A DNA stretch of 64,000 nt. Origin: Psychroserpens sp041224425 (GTDB taxonomy: Bacteria; Bacteroidota; Bacteroidia; Flavobacteriales; Flavobacteriaceae). Under the pieces are notes generated by a model. That model was given only the letters and a program-made list of their open reading frames with translations. It was not told the DNA's origin and searched no databases. Positions 26,543-35,672 of this stretch are shown here, one piece after another. The translations under genes were made by a program, and so were the position numbers. The stretch covers positions 124,001 to 188,000 of the forward strand of contig NZ_JBGFGL010000076.1 in NCBI RefSeq assembly GCF_041224425.1, read 5' to 3'. The first letter of the stretch is position 1. Every line of letters begins with the position of its first letter.

Positions 26543-27007
26543 ATGACTCGTATCTTAATGGTTTGTTTAGGCAATATTTGCCGTTCACCATTAGCCCATG
26601 GCATTTTAGAATCTAAACTTCCAAGTGACCGTTTCTATGTGGATTCAGCTGGCACAGCTAACTATCATGTTGGTGATTCACCAGATCATCGTTCAATAGC
26701 TGTTGCAAAATCTAATGAAATTGATATTTCACATCAACGTGGCCGGCAATTTGAGGTATCAGATTTTGATACATTTGACCATATCTTCACTATGGACCAA
26801 TCCAACTACCAAAATGTAGTAAAATTAGCTAGAGGTCATTCAGATATTGCCAAAGTAAAATGCGTTGTTGATATAGATGAAACCATTTCTGAAACCTCAG
26901 TTCCCGATCCTTACTATGGTAATCTTACAGATTTTGAGAATGTTTTTTCCCTCCTAAATAAAGTATGCTCTACACTCGCAAATAAATTGCAGAACAGTTC
27001 TTTATAG
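26543..27007 (+). CDS. Low molecular weight protein-tyrosine phosphatase
   Basis: A 154-residue phosphatase. The active-site loop CLGNICRS (C-x5-R-S) starts at residue 8 and the general-acid Asp lies in VPDPYYG near residue 119; both are intact, so it should be active. Such enzymes dephosphorylate tyrosine on bacterial kinases and other proteins, often connected with polysaccharide export; here it follows dnaA by 10 bases, a frequent order in Flavobacteriia. It could equally act on small phosphate esters. Confidence 0.93.
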   Translation: MTRILMVCLGNICRSPLAHGILESKLPSDRFYVDSAGTANYHVGDSPDHRSIAVAKSNEIDISHQRGRQFEVSDFDTFDHIFTMDQSNYQNVVKLARGHSDIAKVKCVVDIDETISETSVPDPYYGNLTDFENVFSLLNKVCSTLANKLQNSSL

Positions 27008-27078
27008 GAATTTTCTTCAATAAATAATCGGTTTTTTTGTATTTTTAGCAAAAAGCAGTCTCATAAAATCTAAATGCT

Positions 27079-28479
27079 ATGAAAAAAATTACCCAATATT
27101 TATTGTATTTTTTAACTTTTATTGGCTTTGCCCAAGACATTGACTTGGAGCTTTTTGCATCAGGATTTACAAGACCCGTAAATGTTAAACACGCAGGAGA
27201 TGACAGGCTTTTTGTTGCCGAACAACGAGGTATGATAAAAATTTTAAATGCTAATGGAGCAACGAATCCAACACCATTTCTAGATATACGATCTATAGTC
27301 AATGATTCAGGAAATGAACAAGGACTTCTTGGCTTAGCTTTCCATCCAGATTACACTAACAATGGTTACTTTTATGTGAACTATATCAATAGTGCTTCCG
27401 ATACAGTTGTTTCAAGATTTACCAGAAGTACTGATGATATTGCAGATCCGAATTCAGAAGTCATTTTATTAACTATCGATCAACCGTTCAGTAATCACAA
27501 TGGTGGCGACATGCATTTTGGTCCTAATGATGGATATCTCTATATCTCGAGTGGTGATGGAGGTTCTGGTGGCGATCCTGGAAATAGAGCGCAAAACACA
27601 ACACTGTTATTGGGTAAAATTTTAAGGATTGATGTTGATGGAAACAGTAATGGAAATTATGGGATTCCAGCGGATAATCCTTATGTATCAGACAGCAATG
27701 TGCTAGATGAAATTTGGGCTTATGGACTTAGAAATCCGTGGAAATTTTCGTTTGATCGCGATAACGGAGACTTGTGGATAGCAGATGTTGGACAAAGTAA
27801 TAAAGAGGAAATCAATAGAGTTCCCGCAAGTGATGGAGGTGGTGAAAATTATGGTTGGAGATGTTATGAAGGAAATTCTACCTACAATACCTCTGGATGT
27901 CCTGCAATGAATACCTTAACTTTTCCAGTAGCAGAATATAATTATGGCGGCAGCCCTTTTAGATGCTCGATTTCTGGAGGCTACAGATATCGCGGCACGC
28001 AACAGTCTACTTTACAAGGCCTATACTTTTTTGCCGATTTCTGTAGTGATGAAATAGGTATTGTTAGAGAAATTTCTCCAGGTAATTTTCAACTGACCTT
28101 TGAAACTCAATTCAATGGTGAAGGTATCTCTGGTTTTGCCGAAAATTTAAATGGAGAACTATATACCATCGGATTATCAAGTGGAGAGATTTCAAGAATT
28201 GTTGATTCCAACCTAAGTGTTGATGAAGAAACTTTAAATCCTGTAAAAATTTTTCCTAATCCAGCAAATGATGTTTTAAACATTGATGGAAACGGAACGT
28301 CTATCCAAATTGAGTCCATACGTTTTTATGATGTACTAGGCAAAGAGGTCAAAACTGTTAGCGGATTTGAAGAGCAATCATTTTCTATAAACATCAAAGA
28401 CCTTAGAAGTGGTGTTTATATTGTTGTGATTAACTCCATTAACGGAAACAAAAGCACTAGAAAACTTGTAGTGAATTAA
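27079..28479 (+). CDS. Secreted PQQ-type sugar dehydrogenase with type IX secretion tail
   Basis: A 466-residue exported protein. The signal peptide (MKKITQYLLYFLTFIGFAQ) is followed by a six-bladed beta-propeller of the glucose/sorbosone dehydrogenase family: GLLGLAFHPDY, NHNGGDMHFGPNDGYLY, DEIWAYGLRNPWKFSF and ADVGQSNKEEIN are the family landmarks that normally hold PQQ and calcium. The last 75 residues form a Por-type sorting domain (KIFPNPANDVLNI, then LRSGVYIVVI), so it is probably exported and surface-bound through the type IX system. It would oxidise an aldose or related substrate outside the cell. Confidence 0.92.
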   Translation: MKKITQYLLYFLTFIGFAQDIDLELFASGFTRPVNVKHAGDDRLFVAEQRGMIKILNANGATNPTPFLDIRSIVNDSGNEQGLLGLAFHPDYTNNGYFYVNYINSASDTVVSRFTRSTDDIADPNSEVILLTIDQPFSNHNGGDMHFGPNDGYLYISSGDGGSGGDPGNRAQNTTLLLGKILRIDVDGNSNGNYGIPADNPYVSDSNVLDEIWAYGLRNPWKFSFDRDNGDLWIADVGQSNKEEINRVPASDGGGENYGWRCYEGNSTYNTSGCPAMNTLTFPVAEYNYGGSPFRCSISGGYRYRGTQQSTLQGLYFFADFCSDEIGIVREISPGNFQLTFETQFNGEGISGFAENLNGELYTIGLSSGEISRIVDSNLSVDEETLNPVKIFPNPANDVLNIDGNGTSIQIESIRFYDVLGKEVKTVSGFEEQSFSINIKDLRSGVYIVVINSINGNKSTRKLVVN

Positions 28480-28483
28480 AAAT

Positions 28484-29200
28484 ATGAACCCAAACTTTGG
28501 TAAACTTTACCTCATTCCTACGCGATTAGGAGACAATCCGCCTTTAGAAGTGTTGCCAATTTCGGTGAAAAAAATTATCGAAATGGTAGATCATTACATT
28601 GTTGAAAATGAAAAAACAGCGAGACGATTTATAAAAAAAATTGATTCCCGCAAACAACAATCCACTCTCACATTTGAAGTTTTAAACAAGTATACACAAC
28701 CGGAAGAATTACCTCGTTTTTTAGACGCTTGTAAAAATGGAAAACCTATGGGTTTACTTTCTGAAGCTGGTTGTCCAGGTATTGCCGATCCAGGTGCAGA
28801 TATTGTAAAATTAGCTCACGAAAACAACATTCAAGTAGTTCCTTTGGTCGGACCTTCCTCGATAATCTTGGCATTGATGAGCTCAGGTATGAATGGTCAA
28901 AGTTTTGCATTCAATGGTTATATTCCTATTGATAAGGCAGAACGAAAAGCACATTTGAAAAAAATGGAACGCTTATCAAAAGAACAAAACCAAACCCAAT
29001 TATTTATTGAAACTCCATATCGGAATAATAAAGTCCTAGAAGACATATGCTCTGTTCTCCATCCTCAAACAAGAGTTTGTGTGGCTTGTGATATTACACT
29101 TCCTTCAGAATACATAAAAACACTTACTATAAAAGAATGGAAAAACACCAAAGTAGACCTTCACAAGCGTCCTGCAATTTTTATAATCCATCAAGATTAA
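28484..29200 (+). CDS. RsmI-like tetrapyrrole-methylase-fold SAM methyltransferase
   Basis: A 238-residue member of the fold used by RsmI, the 16S rRNA C1402 2'-O-methyltransferase. LLSEAGCPGIADPGADIVKLA and VPLVGPSSIILALMSSGMNGQSFAFNGY are the SAM-binding landmarks. It differs from standard RsmI in being about 40 residues shorter and in having LIPTRLGDNPP where RsmI has its A-T-P-I-G-N-L opening. It is therefore probably the short paralogue found in Bacteroidota, and its substrate is uncertain. It begins 4 bases after the sugar dehydrogenase. Confidence 0.8.
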   Translation: MNPNFGKLYLIPTRLGDNPPLEVLPISVKKIIEMVDHYIVENEKTARRFIKKIDSRKQQSTLTFEVLNKYTQPEELPRFLDACKNGKPMGLLSEAGCPGIADPGADIVKLAHENNIQVVPLVGPSSIILALMSSGMNGQSFAFNGYIPIDKAERKAHLKKMERLSKEQNQTQLFIETPYRNNKVLEDICSVLHPQTRVCVACDITLPSEYIKTLTIKEWKNTKVDLHKRPAIFIIHQD

Positions 29201-29251
29201 GCATCTAAGTTAAATAAAGTTTAAAAGGAAAAACTTCAAGGATTACTTTGC

Positions 29252-29259
29252 TATATTTG
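29252..29259 (+). promoter_or_regulatory. -7 box upstream of the PIG-L/symporter operon
   Basis: TATATTTG, a full match to TAnnTTTG, lies 22 bases before the ATG at 29282. No good -33 element is seen at the expected distance. Confidence 0.5.
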
Positions 29260-29281
29260 ATTTTTAGCTAACTAATCTGTT

Positions 29282-31792
29282 ATGAAAAGAATTTTACAAG
29301 TTACTCTTCTTTGTCTATTTACATCCTTACATATTTTTGCTCAGCAACCTCAAAAGCCAACATCTTCAGAAATTTATGAAGCTATTAAAAAACTTAATTT
29401 CTTAGGTTCTGTCTTATATGTAGCTGCGCATCCAGATGACGAAAATACGCGACTCATCTCTTATTTTTCCAATGAAGTAAAAGCAAGAACCGCATATCTT
29501 TCTCTAACGCGTGGTGATGGTGGACAAAATTTAATCGGACCAGAAATTAGAGAGTTGTTAGGCGTTATTAGAACTCAAGAACTTTTAGCTGCCAGACGAA
29601 TTGATGGTGGTGAACAATTTTTCACCCGAGCCAACGATTTTGGATATTCAAAACATCCTGATGAAACATTAGCTATTTGGAATAAAGAGGAAGTCTTAAG
29701 CGATGTGGTTTTAGCCATCAGAAAATTCAAACCAGACATCATCATTAATCGCTTTAATCATAGAAATCCTGGAACAACCCATGGTCACCACACAAGTTCT
29801 GCGATGTTGAGTATTGAGGCGTTTGATATTGTGAATGATAAAAGCAAATACCCAAATCAGTTACAAACTACCGAAGCATGGCAACCTAAACGCTTATTTT
29901 TCAACACCTCATGGTGGTTTTATGGAAGTCGAGAGAACTTTGAAAAAGCTGACAAAACCAACCTGTTGGAAATCGACACAGGTGTTTTCTTTCCAAGCAG
30001 TGGCTTGAGCAATCCTGAAATTGCAGCTTTAAGTAGAAGTCAGCACAAATCCCAAGGCTTTGGAAGTTCTGGAAGTCGTGGTTCTCAAATGGAATATATT
30101 GAATTGATTAAAGGTGATTTACCAAATGAAAAAGCCAATATTTTTGAAGGTATTGATACTACTTGGAATCGTATTGAAGGTGGACAAGCAATAGGTAACA
30201 TATTACATGCTGTACAAGAAAACTATGATTTTAATAATCCTTCAGCGTCAATTCCTGAATTGGTAAGAGCTTATAAAGCCATTCAAAATCTATCAGATAC
30301 ACATTGGAAGACCATAAAAACCAAAGAAATAAAAGACATTATAGCGGCTTGTGCTGGTTTATATATAGAGGCTTCAGCAAATACCAATCACGCTACTGCA
30401 GGTTCTGAAATTGACCTCAATCTGGAAGTGATTAATCGAAGTGATGCTAATATTGTATTAAAATCGATCAACAACCCAAATGGCATTTCAATAGACAAAA
30501 ATCTTGAATTGAAGAATAACGTCAATTACGATTTTAAGGAGAAATTAAAGGTCAATGCAAATCAAAACGTTTCAACACCCTATTGGTTGACAAAAAAAGG
30601 ATCTTTAGGAATGTATAAAGTTGAGGACAAGAATTTAATCGGCAAACCAGAAACACCTAGACCTTTGGTGTTTGAGTTTCATCTGAATATTGAAAATATT
30701 GATATAAGCTACACCAAACCCTTAGTTTATAAAACCAACGACCCTGTAAAAGGTGAAGTTTACAAACCTTTTGAAATCATTCCTGAAGCATCGGCTCATA
30801 TTACTGAAAAGGTCATCATTTTTGATTCTGATTCACAACGTGATGTTGAAGTCATTGTTAAAGCTGGACGAGACAATATTGATGGTTATGTTCAAATTGC
30901 ACATCCTAACAACTGGAAAGTTTTCCCAGAGAAACAAAAGGTGAATATTTCCAACAAAGGACAGGAAGCCTCACTAATTTTTACGGTTATTCCTCCGAAT
31001 GAACAAAGTGAAGGTTTAATAACACCTATGGTTCATATTGGAAATAATATCTATACAAGAGCTCTCACCGAAATTGAATACGACCATATTCCTACACAAA
31101 CTGTGCTATTGCCAAGTGAAAGTAAAATCGTTAGATTGGATATTAAAACGAAAGGACAGCACATTGGCTATATTGAAGGTGCAGGTGACGTCATTCCTGA
31201 AAGTTTGGAACAAATCGGATACAAAGTTTCTACCATTGCTCCAGAAGATATCTCTGCCAGTACTTTAAATTCTTTCGACGCCATAGTTATTGGTATCAGA
31301 GCCTACAATACTGTTGACGACTTAAAATTCAAACAACAAGCTTTATTTGATTATGTGGCTCAAGGTGGAAATTTGATCGTTCAATACAACACCAACCGTC
31401 GCTTGAAAGTTGATCAAGTAGCTCCTTTTGAACTAAAGATTTCTAGAGATCGCGTTACAGATGAAACAGCTGAAGTTAGATTATTGGAAACAGACCATGA
31501 AGTTCTCAATTATCCTAATAAGATTACTGCTAAGGATTTTGAGGGTTGGACCCAAGAACGTGGACTCTATTTCCCGAATGAGTGGTCTGAGGAATTTATA
31601 CCAATACTCTCCATGAACGATAAAGGGGAAACACCTAAATCTGGAAGCTTACTTGTAGCCAAACATGGAAAAGGCTATTATGTTTATAGTGGATTAAGTT
31701 TCTTCAGGGAATTTCCTGCTGGTGTTCCTGGCGCTTACCGACTATTTGCAAATATGTTGTCTTTGGGTAAAAATGACATTAAAACCAATTAA
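29282..31792 (+). CDS. Large PIG-L family deacetylase, secreted
   Basis: An 836-residue exported protein (signal peptide ending HIFAQ near residue 20). Residues about 40-260 are a PIG-L/LmbE zinc deacetylase domain: AAHPDDE holds two metal ligands and the catalytic Asp, and the third ligand is in TTHGHHTSS. The middle part looks like Ig-type beta domains. The last 190 residues (DVIPESLEQIGYKV, then DAIVIGIRAYNT) resemble a ThuA/glutamine-amidotransferase-like fold. It likely removes N-acetyl groups from an amino sugar or glycan outside the cytoplasm. It leads an operon with a tiny membrane peptide, a sodium symporter and an oxidoreductase, suggesting uptake and use of the product. Confidence 0.9.
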   Translation: MKRILQVTLLCLFTSLHIFAQQPQKPTSSEIYEAIKKLNFLGSVLYVAAHPDDENTRLISYFSNEVKARTAYLSLTRGDGGQNLIGPEIRELLGVIRTQELLAARRIDGGEQFFTRANDFGYSKHPDETLAIWNKEEVLSDVVLAIRKFKPDIIINRFNHRNPGTTHGHHTSSAMLSIEAFDIVNDKSKYPNQLQTTEAWQPKRLFFNTSWWFYGSRENFEKADKTNLLEIDTGVFFPSSGLSNPEIAALSRSQHKSQGFGSSGSRGSQMEYIELIKGDLPNEKANIFEGIDTTWNRIEGGQAIGNILHAVQENYDFNNPSASIPELVRAYKAIQNLSDTHWKTIKTKEIKDIIAACAGLYIEASANTNHATAGSEIDLNLEVINRSDANIVLKSINNPNGISIDKNLELKNNVNYDFKEKLKVNANQNVSTPYWLTKKGSLGMYKVEDKNLIGKPETPRPLVFEFHLNIENIDISYTKPLVYKTNDPVKGEVYKPFEIIPEASAHITEKVIIFDSDSQRDVEVIVKAGRDNIDGYVQIAHPNNWKVFPEKQKVNISNKGQEASLIFTVIPPNEQSEGLITPMVHIGNNIYTRALTEIEYDHIPTQTVLLPSESKIVRLDIKTKGQHIGYIEGAGDVIPESLEQIGYKVSTIAPEDISASTLNSFDAIVIGIRAYNTVDDLKFKQQALFDYVAQGGNLIVQYNTNRRLKVDQVAPFELKISRDRVTDETAEVRLLETDHEVLNYPNKITAKDFEGWTQERGLYFPNEWSEEFIPILSMNDKGETPKSGSLLVAKHGKGYYVYSGLSFFREFPAGVPGAYRLFANMLSLGKNDIKTN

Positions 31793-31796
31793 TTTC

Positions 31797-31892
31797 ATGA
31801 AAAAATACCAATGGAATAAAATGTACACTTTAGTCTTAGCCGCGAATGTCATCTACATTATCGTCTTTTATTTTATCACTAAAGCCTTTTAA
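31797..31892 (+). CDS. 31-residue single-span membrane peptide between deacetylase and symporter
   Basis: A 32-codon frame (start MKKYQWNKMYTL, end TKAF) with one hydrophobic helix at about residues 11-28 and Lys residues at both ends. It begins 4 bases after the PIG-L stop and ends 2 bases before the symporter start, so it fills the gap exactly as an operon gene would. The codons show no rare pattern. I infer it is translated and may be a small accessory subunit of the symporter; function is unknown. Confidence 0.65.
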   Translation: MKKYQWNKMYTLVLAANVIYIIVFYFITKAF

Positions 31893-31894
31893 GA

Positions 31895-33595
31895 ATGCAA
31901 ACACTAGATTGGATCGTTCTTATTGGCACTTTGCTACTCATTGTTATTTATGGCACTTATCAATCGCGTGGCAGTAAAAATGTAAAAGATTATTTAAAAG
32001 GAGGCAACACTTCAAAATGGTGGACTATCGGTTTGTCGGTTATGGCTACCCAAGCCAGTGCGATTACTTTTTTATCTACTCCAGGACAAGCCTTTAATGA
32101 TGGAATGGGCTTTGTTCAATTCTATTTCGGATTACCAATTGCCATGGTTGTGATTTGCATGGTATTCATTCCGCTTTATCATCGATTGAAGGTTTACACA
32201 GCTTACGAGTTTCTTGAAAATAGATTCGACTTAAAAACTAGAACCCTTGCCGCCATTCTATTTCTAATTCAGCGTGGCTTGGCTGCTGGAATAACCATTT
32301 TTGCACCTGCTATTATCCTTTCAGCTGTTTTAGGCTGGAATTTATTACTATTGAATATCATCATTGGAGTTTTAGTCATTATTTATACGGTTTCAGGTGG
32401 CACCAAAGCTGTCAATGTCACACAAAAGCATCAAATGGTTGTTATTTTTACTGGTATGATCATCGCATTTGTTATTATCCTGAATAAGCTTCCTGAAGAC
32501 ATCACGTTTACGAAAGCATTGGAAATCGCTGGAGCTAGTGGAAAAATGGAAGTCTTAGATTTTTCGTTCGATTTCAATAACAGATATACCGTTTGGAGCG
32601 GACTTATAGGAGGTACATTTTTGATGCTGTCCTATTTCGGAACAGACCAAAGTCAGGTACAACGTTATCTCTCAGGAAAATCACTTAAGGAGATGCAAAT
32701 AGGCATGATGTTCAACGGACTCCTGAAAGTGCCTATGCAGTTTTTTATTTTGATGGTTGGCGTTATGGTATTTGTTTTCTATCAATTTAACAATGCTCCT
32801 TTAAACTTCAATCCAGCAGCTACTGAAATTGTTCAAACTTCAGAATTTGCCCAAGATTATAATGATATTCAAAGTCAGCAAGAACTCCTATTTAAGGAAA
32901 AACAAGCTTTGATTGAATCATTAGTTTCAAATGATGACATCAGAAATTCAGAAAAGTTAGCATTGTTAAATTTTGAAAATGAAAAACTTCGAAGTGATGC
33001 AAGAACCTTGATTGAAAAGGCTGGAACGCAACAAAACATAAAAGTGGAAAGCAATGATAAAGACTATGTGTTTATTCACTTCATTTTGACAAACCTACCA
33101 AAAGGATTGATCGGACTTCTTTTGGCCGTGATTTTAAGTGCTGCCATGTCAAGTACATCTAGTGAATTGAATGCCTTGGCTAGTACCACAACAATGGACT
33201 TATACAAACGGAATACCTCTGAAAAATCAGAAACCGAAATGGTTAAAGCTTCCAAATGGTTCACATTGGCTTGGGGAATGATTGCAATTGGTGTTGCCTG
33301 CGTGGCTAATCTTGCCGAGAATTTAATCCAGCTGGTAAATATCATTGGATCCATTTTCTACGGAAATGTGCTTGGTATTTTCCTACTTGGTTTCTTTTTT
33401 AAATTTGTTAAAGGAAATGCCGTGTTCACGGCAGCCTTGATCACTCAAGTTCTAGTGATCGGTTTGTTCTTCTTAAATCAATATGAAATTATCAATCTGC
33501 CATTCCTTTGGTTGAATTTCGTGGGATGTGCAATTGTGATTGCAATAGCATGCCTGTTACAATATTTAAATCCGAATACTCATGCAAGAGCCTAA
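31895..33595 (+). CDS. Sodium:solute symporter (SSS family)
   Basis: A 566-residue transporter with 13-14 predicted helices. Family landmarks are the first-helix run LDWIVLIGTLLLIVIYGTYQSRG, FLSTPGQAFNDGMGF, and GTDQSQVQRYLSGKS; the helix with SAAMSSTSSELNALAS contains the conserved sodium-site serines. Between helices, about residues 300-395, sits a polar, charged, coiled-coil-like insertion that most SSS proteins lack. By operon position (PIG-L deacetylase before, Gfo/Idh oxidoreductase after) it probably imports a sugar or amino sugar; the substrate is not shown. Confidence 0.92.
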   Translation: MQTLDWIVLIGTLLLIVIYGTYQSRGSKNVKDYLKGGNTSKWWTIGLSVMATQASAITFLSTPGQAFNDGMGFVQFYFGLPIAMVVICMVFIPLYHRLKVYTAYEFLENRFDLKTRTLAAILFLIQRGLAAGITIFAPAIILSAVLGWNLLLLNIIIGVLVIIYTVSGGTKAVNVTQKHQMVVIFTGMIIAFVIILNKLPEDITFTKALEIAGASGKMEVLDFSFDFNNRYTVWSGLIGGTFLMLSYFGTDQSQVQRYLSGKSLKEMQIGMMFNGLLKVPMQFFILMVGVMVFVFYQFNNAPLNFNPAATEIVQTSEFAQDYNDIQSQQELLFKEKQALIESLVSNDDIRNSEKLALLNFENEKLRSDARTLIEKAGTQQNIKVESNDKDYVFIHFILTNLPKGLIGLLLAVILSAAMSSTSSELNALASTTTMDLYKRNTSEKSETEMVKASKWFTLAWGMIAIGVACVANLAENLIQLVNIIGSIFYGNVLGIFLLGFFFKFVKGNAVFTAALITQVLVIGLFFLNQYEIINLPFLWLNFVGCAIVIAIACLLQYLNPNTHARA

Positions 33596-34562
33596 AGTCA
33601 TTCGTTGGGGAATTATTGGATTGGGGAAAATTGCCCATAAATTTGCACAAGATCTTGCAACTGTTGAAGATTGTCAATTATATGCTGTCGCCTCCAGAAA
33701 TCAAAAAAAAGCAAACAAATTCAAAAAAAAATATAAAGCAACCATTGCTTATGGAAGCTATGAGGAATTAATCAATGACAAAAATGTTGATGCTGTCTAT
33801 ATCGCTACACCTCACAAACTTCATAAATCAAATACCATTGCGTGCTTAAAAGCAAAAAAATCAGTACTCTGTGAAAAACCTCTAGCCATGAACCATGATG
33901 AAGTTCAGGAAATGATTGACTGCGCTAGAGACAACCAAACACTTCTTATGGAAGCCTTATGGACCTACTTTTTACCACATTACAAGTTTGTTTTAAAACA
34001 TCTTGAAAATGAAACCTATGGTAAACTTTTGAAAATTGAAGCCGATTTTGGTTTCAAGCCAGAATTAGACATGGAATCGCGATTGTTTAAAAAATCACTT
34101 GGAGGCGGAAGTCTTTTGGATATTGGCATCTACCCTATTTTTTCTGCGTTGTCAACGTTAGGTGAGCCAGACGATATTGATGCTAGCGCAACATTTTTAG
34201 ATAATGAAGTGGACACCTCCTGCAACATGCTTTTCAAATATAAAAACGGAGCAACTGCACATTTAAAAAGCACTTTGATTGAAAACACTGCTACAGAAGC
34301 GATTTTCCATTGTGAAAACGGAACCCTTAAAATCAATTCTAGGTTTCATGAGCCTTCAACAGTAACATGTATTAAAGACCATGAAGAAACTGTTGAAACC
34401 TTTGGATATAATACCATTGGTTATAGTTATGAAATTGATCATTTCAATCAACTCATAAGAGACCAAAAAACAGAAAGCAACATCATGACCTTTGACTTTA
34501 GTGAAAAACTCATAAAACTCTTAGATCGTGTACGAGATAAGATTGGTCTAAGCTATCCATAA
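33582..34562 (+). CDS. Gfo/Idh/MocA family oxidoreductase
   Basis: A 326-residue NAD(P)-dependent sugar oxidoreductase. The N-terminal Rossmann fold has WGIIGLGKIAHKFA; the conserved E-K-P of the family is in VLCEKPLAMN (about residue 96), and GGGSLLDIGIYPI carries the other conserved residues of the C-terminal domain. It overlaps the symporter by 14 bases and ends in a hairpin terminator. It would oxidise or epimerise the sugar brought in by the symporter. Confidence 0.92.
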   Translation: MQEPKVIRWGIIGLGKIAHKFAQDLATVEDCQLYAVASRNQKKANKFKKKYKATIAYGSYEELINDKNVDAVYIATPHKLHKSNTIACLKAKKSVLCEKPLAMNHDEVQEMIDCARDNQTLLMEALWTYFLPHYKFVLKHLENETYGKLLKIEADFGFKPELDMESRLFKKSLGGGSLLDIGIYPIFSALSTLGEPDDIDASATFLDNEVDTSCNMLFKYKNGATAHLKSTLIENTATEAIFHCENGTLKINSRFHEPSTVTCIKDHEETVETFGYNTIGYSYEIDHFNQLIRDQKTESNIMTFDFSEKLIKLLDRVRDKIGLSYP

Positions 34563-34597
34563 AAAAAAGCCTTTTGAAATTCAAAAGGCTTTTTTTA
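34561..34597. terminator. Bidirectional terminator between convergent genes
   Basis: AAGCCTTTTGAA (34567-34578) pairs perfectly with TTCAAAAGGCTT (34580-34591), flanked by an A run on the left and a T run on the right. It can end both the rightward oxidoreductase operon and the leftward DUF2911 gene. Confidence 0.9.
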
Positions 34598-34613
34598 AAT
34601 CTTCTATAACAGA

Positions 34614-35465
34614 TTACATAGCTCCCCATTCTTTTAGAGATTCCATATTCATCTTAACATATTGATCATTCTTAGCCTCTTTAGCACCAGCCATAGATGC
34701 TTTAGCGGCTTTGATCGCTTTGTCCTTGTTTCCTGCTTTAGCGTGAATTAAAGCTTGTTGGCGTAACCACCAAAAACGTGGGTCGTCTTTAGTCATATCG
34801 ATAGCCATATCGATCCATTTAACAGCGGTATTGATGTCTTTATCAGCTTCTAAGTAATAACGTGCAGCTGCATAATAATCTGCCGCACCAGGTCCTGACA
34901 TAATTTTATCAATTGATGCAGAAACAGTTTTGTCTGTAGGAACAGTAAAAGGAATACCTACATAAGATTTTTCCCAAATCATATCAATGGTTCCTCCATC
35001 GTTTGTAATGTTATTGATATCAATTGTAAAGGTTTCAACATTAAATGGGATTTCTTGAACATCAACCTTAGCTGTTGCGACAACTTTGCTATCATCCCAT
35101 TCCCTTGGTGCTCCCCAATTATTGGTATCACTGTAAAACATGACATCCCATTGCTTAGCAGAATTTAATCTGGTGTATATAGCATAAGTTCCTGCCTTCA
35201 CATCTTGACCTGCAATAGTAACATCATCACTAAACGTGATAGTTGTATTTTTGTTAGCTCCTGTTCTCCAAATAGTTCCCCAAGGCTCTAATCCACCAAA
35301 AATAGTTCTGCCCTTAACGCCAGGTCTTGAATACTCAATGGTAATATCAGTTAATCCAACCTTTTGTTCCAATTTTGATGTCGGACTAGGTTGTGGTGTT
35401 TCAAATTGTGCATTTGCATTAAAAGTCAATGCAACTACAGCAAATGCGAGTAATAAGTTCTTCAT
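34614..35465 (-). CDS. DUF2911 domain secreted protein
   Basis: A 283-residue exported protein (signal MKNLLLAFAVVALTFNANAQ). Residues about 25-170 are the DUF2911 beta domain (ITIEYSRPGVKGRTIFGGLEPWGTIWRTG is a hallmark), and the last 90 residues form TPR-like helices (DINTAVKWIDMAID, KAGNKDKAIKAAKA). The role is unknown; such proteins are abundant in Bacteroidota envelopes. It is monocistronic, ended by the bidirectional hairpin. A palindromic CGTAAATTTACG at 35497-35508, upstream, contains a near-match to the -7 box. Confidence 0.88.
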   Translation of the reverse strand: MKNLLLAFAVVALTFNANAQFETPQPSPTSKLEQKVGLTDITIEYSRPGVKGRTIFGGLEPWGTIWRTGANKNTTITFSDDVTIAGQDVKAGTYAIYTRLNSAKQWDVMFYSDTNNWGAPREWDDSKVVATAKVDVQEIPFNVETFTIDINNITNDGGTIDMIWEKSYVGIPFTVPTDKTVSASIDKIMSGPGAADYYAAARYYLEADKDINTAVKWIDMAIDMTKDDPRFWWLRQQALIHAKAGNKDKAIKAAKASMAGAKEAKNDQYVKMNMESLKEWGAM

Positions 35466-35601
35466 TGTGCTTGATTTAATGATTAGTTTTAATTCACGTA
35501 AATTTACGAAGGAAGCCTTCCTCTCGATGTTAATAAAACTATAAATTACTAGCTGTTATATAAATCTTCACACAACTTTTGCCAAATAAAGATTGGTATT
35601 C

Positions 35602-35655
35602 TTGTTAAATTTTGTTTAACTAATATTAAAAATAATTAAACATTTTATATCTTTA
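35602..35655 (+). promoter_or_regulatory. Shared operator/promoter, copy 1 (before the TetR-photolyase operon)
   Basis: TTGTTTAA (35612-35619), 16 bases, TTAAACATTTT (35636-35646), then TATCTTTA (35648-35655), a near-match to the -7 box. The outer arms form an inverted repeat. The same layout with identical spacing recurs at 44177-44220. A further TTGTTAAA lies at 35602-35609. The implied leader to the ATG at 35673 is about 10-15 bases. Confidence 0.65.
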
Positions 35656-35672
35656 CAGTAGATAGTTTAATT

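Noticed and set aside
35497..35508. Palindrome CGTAAATTTACG before the DUF2911 gene
   Set aside because: It coincides with a weak -7-like box; one copy in the window, no evidence for an operator.
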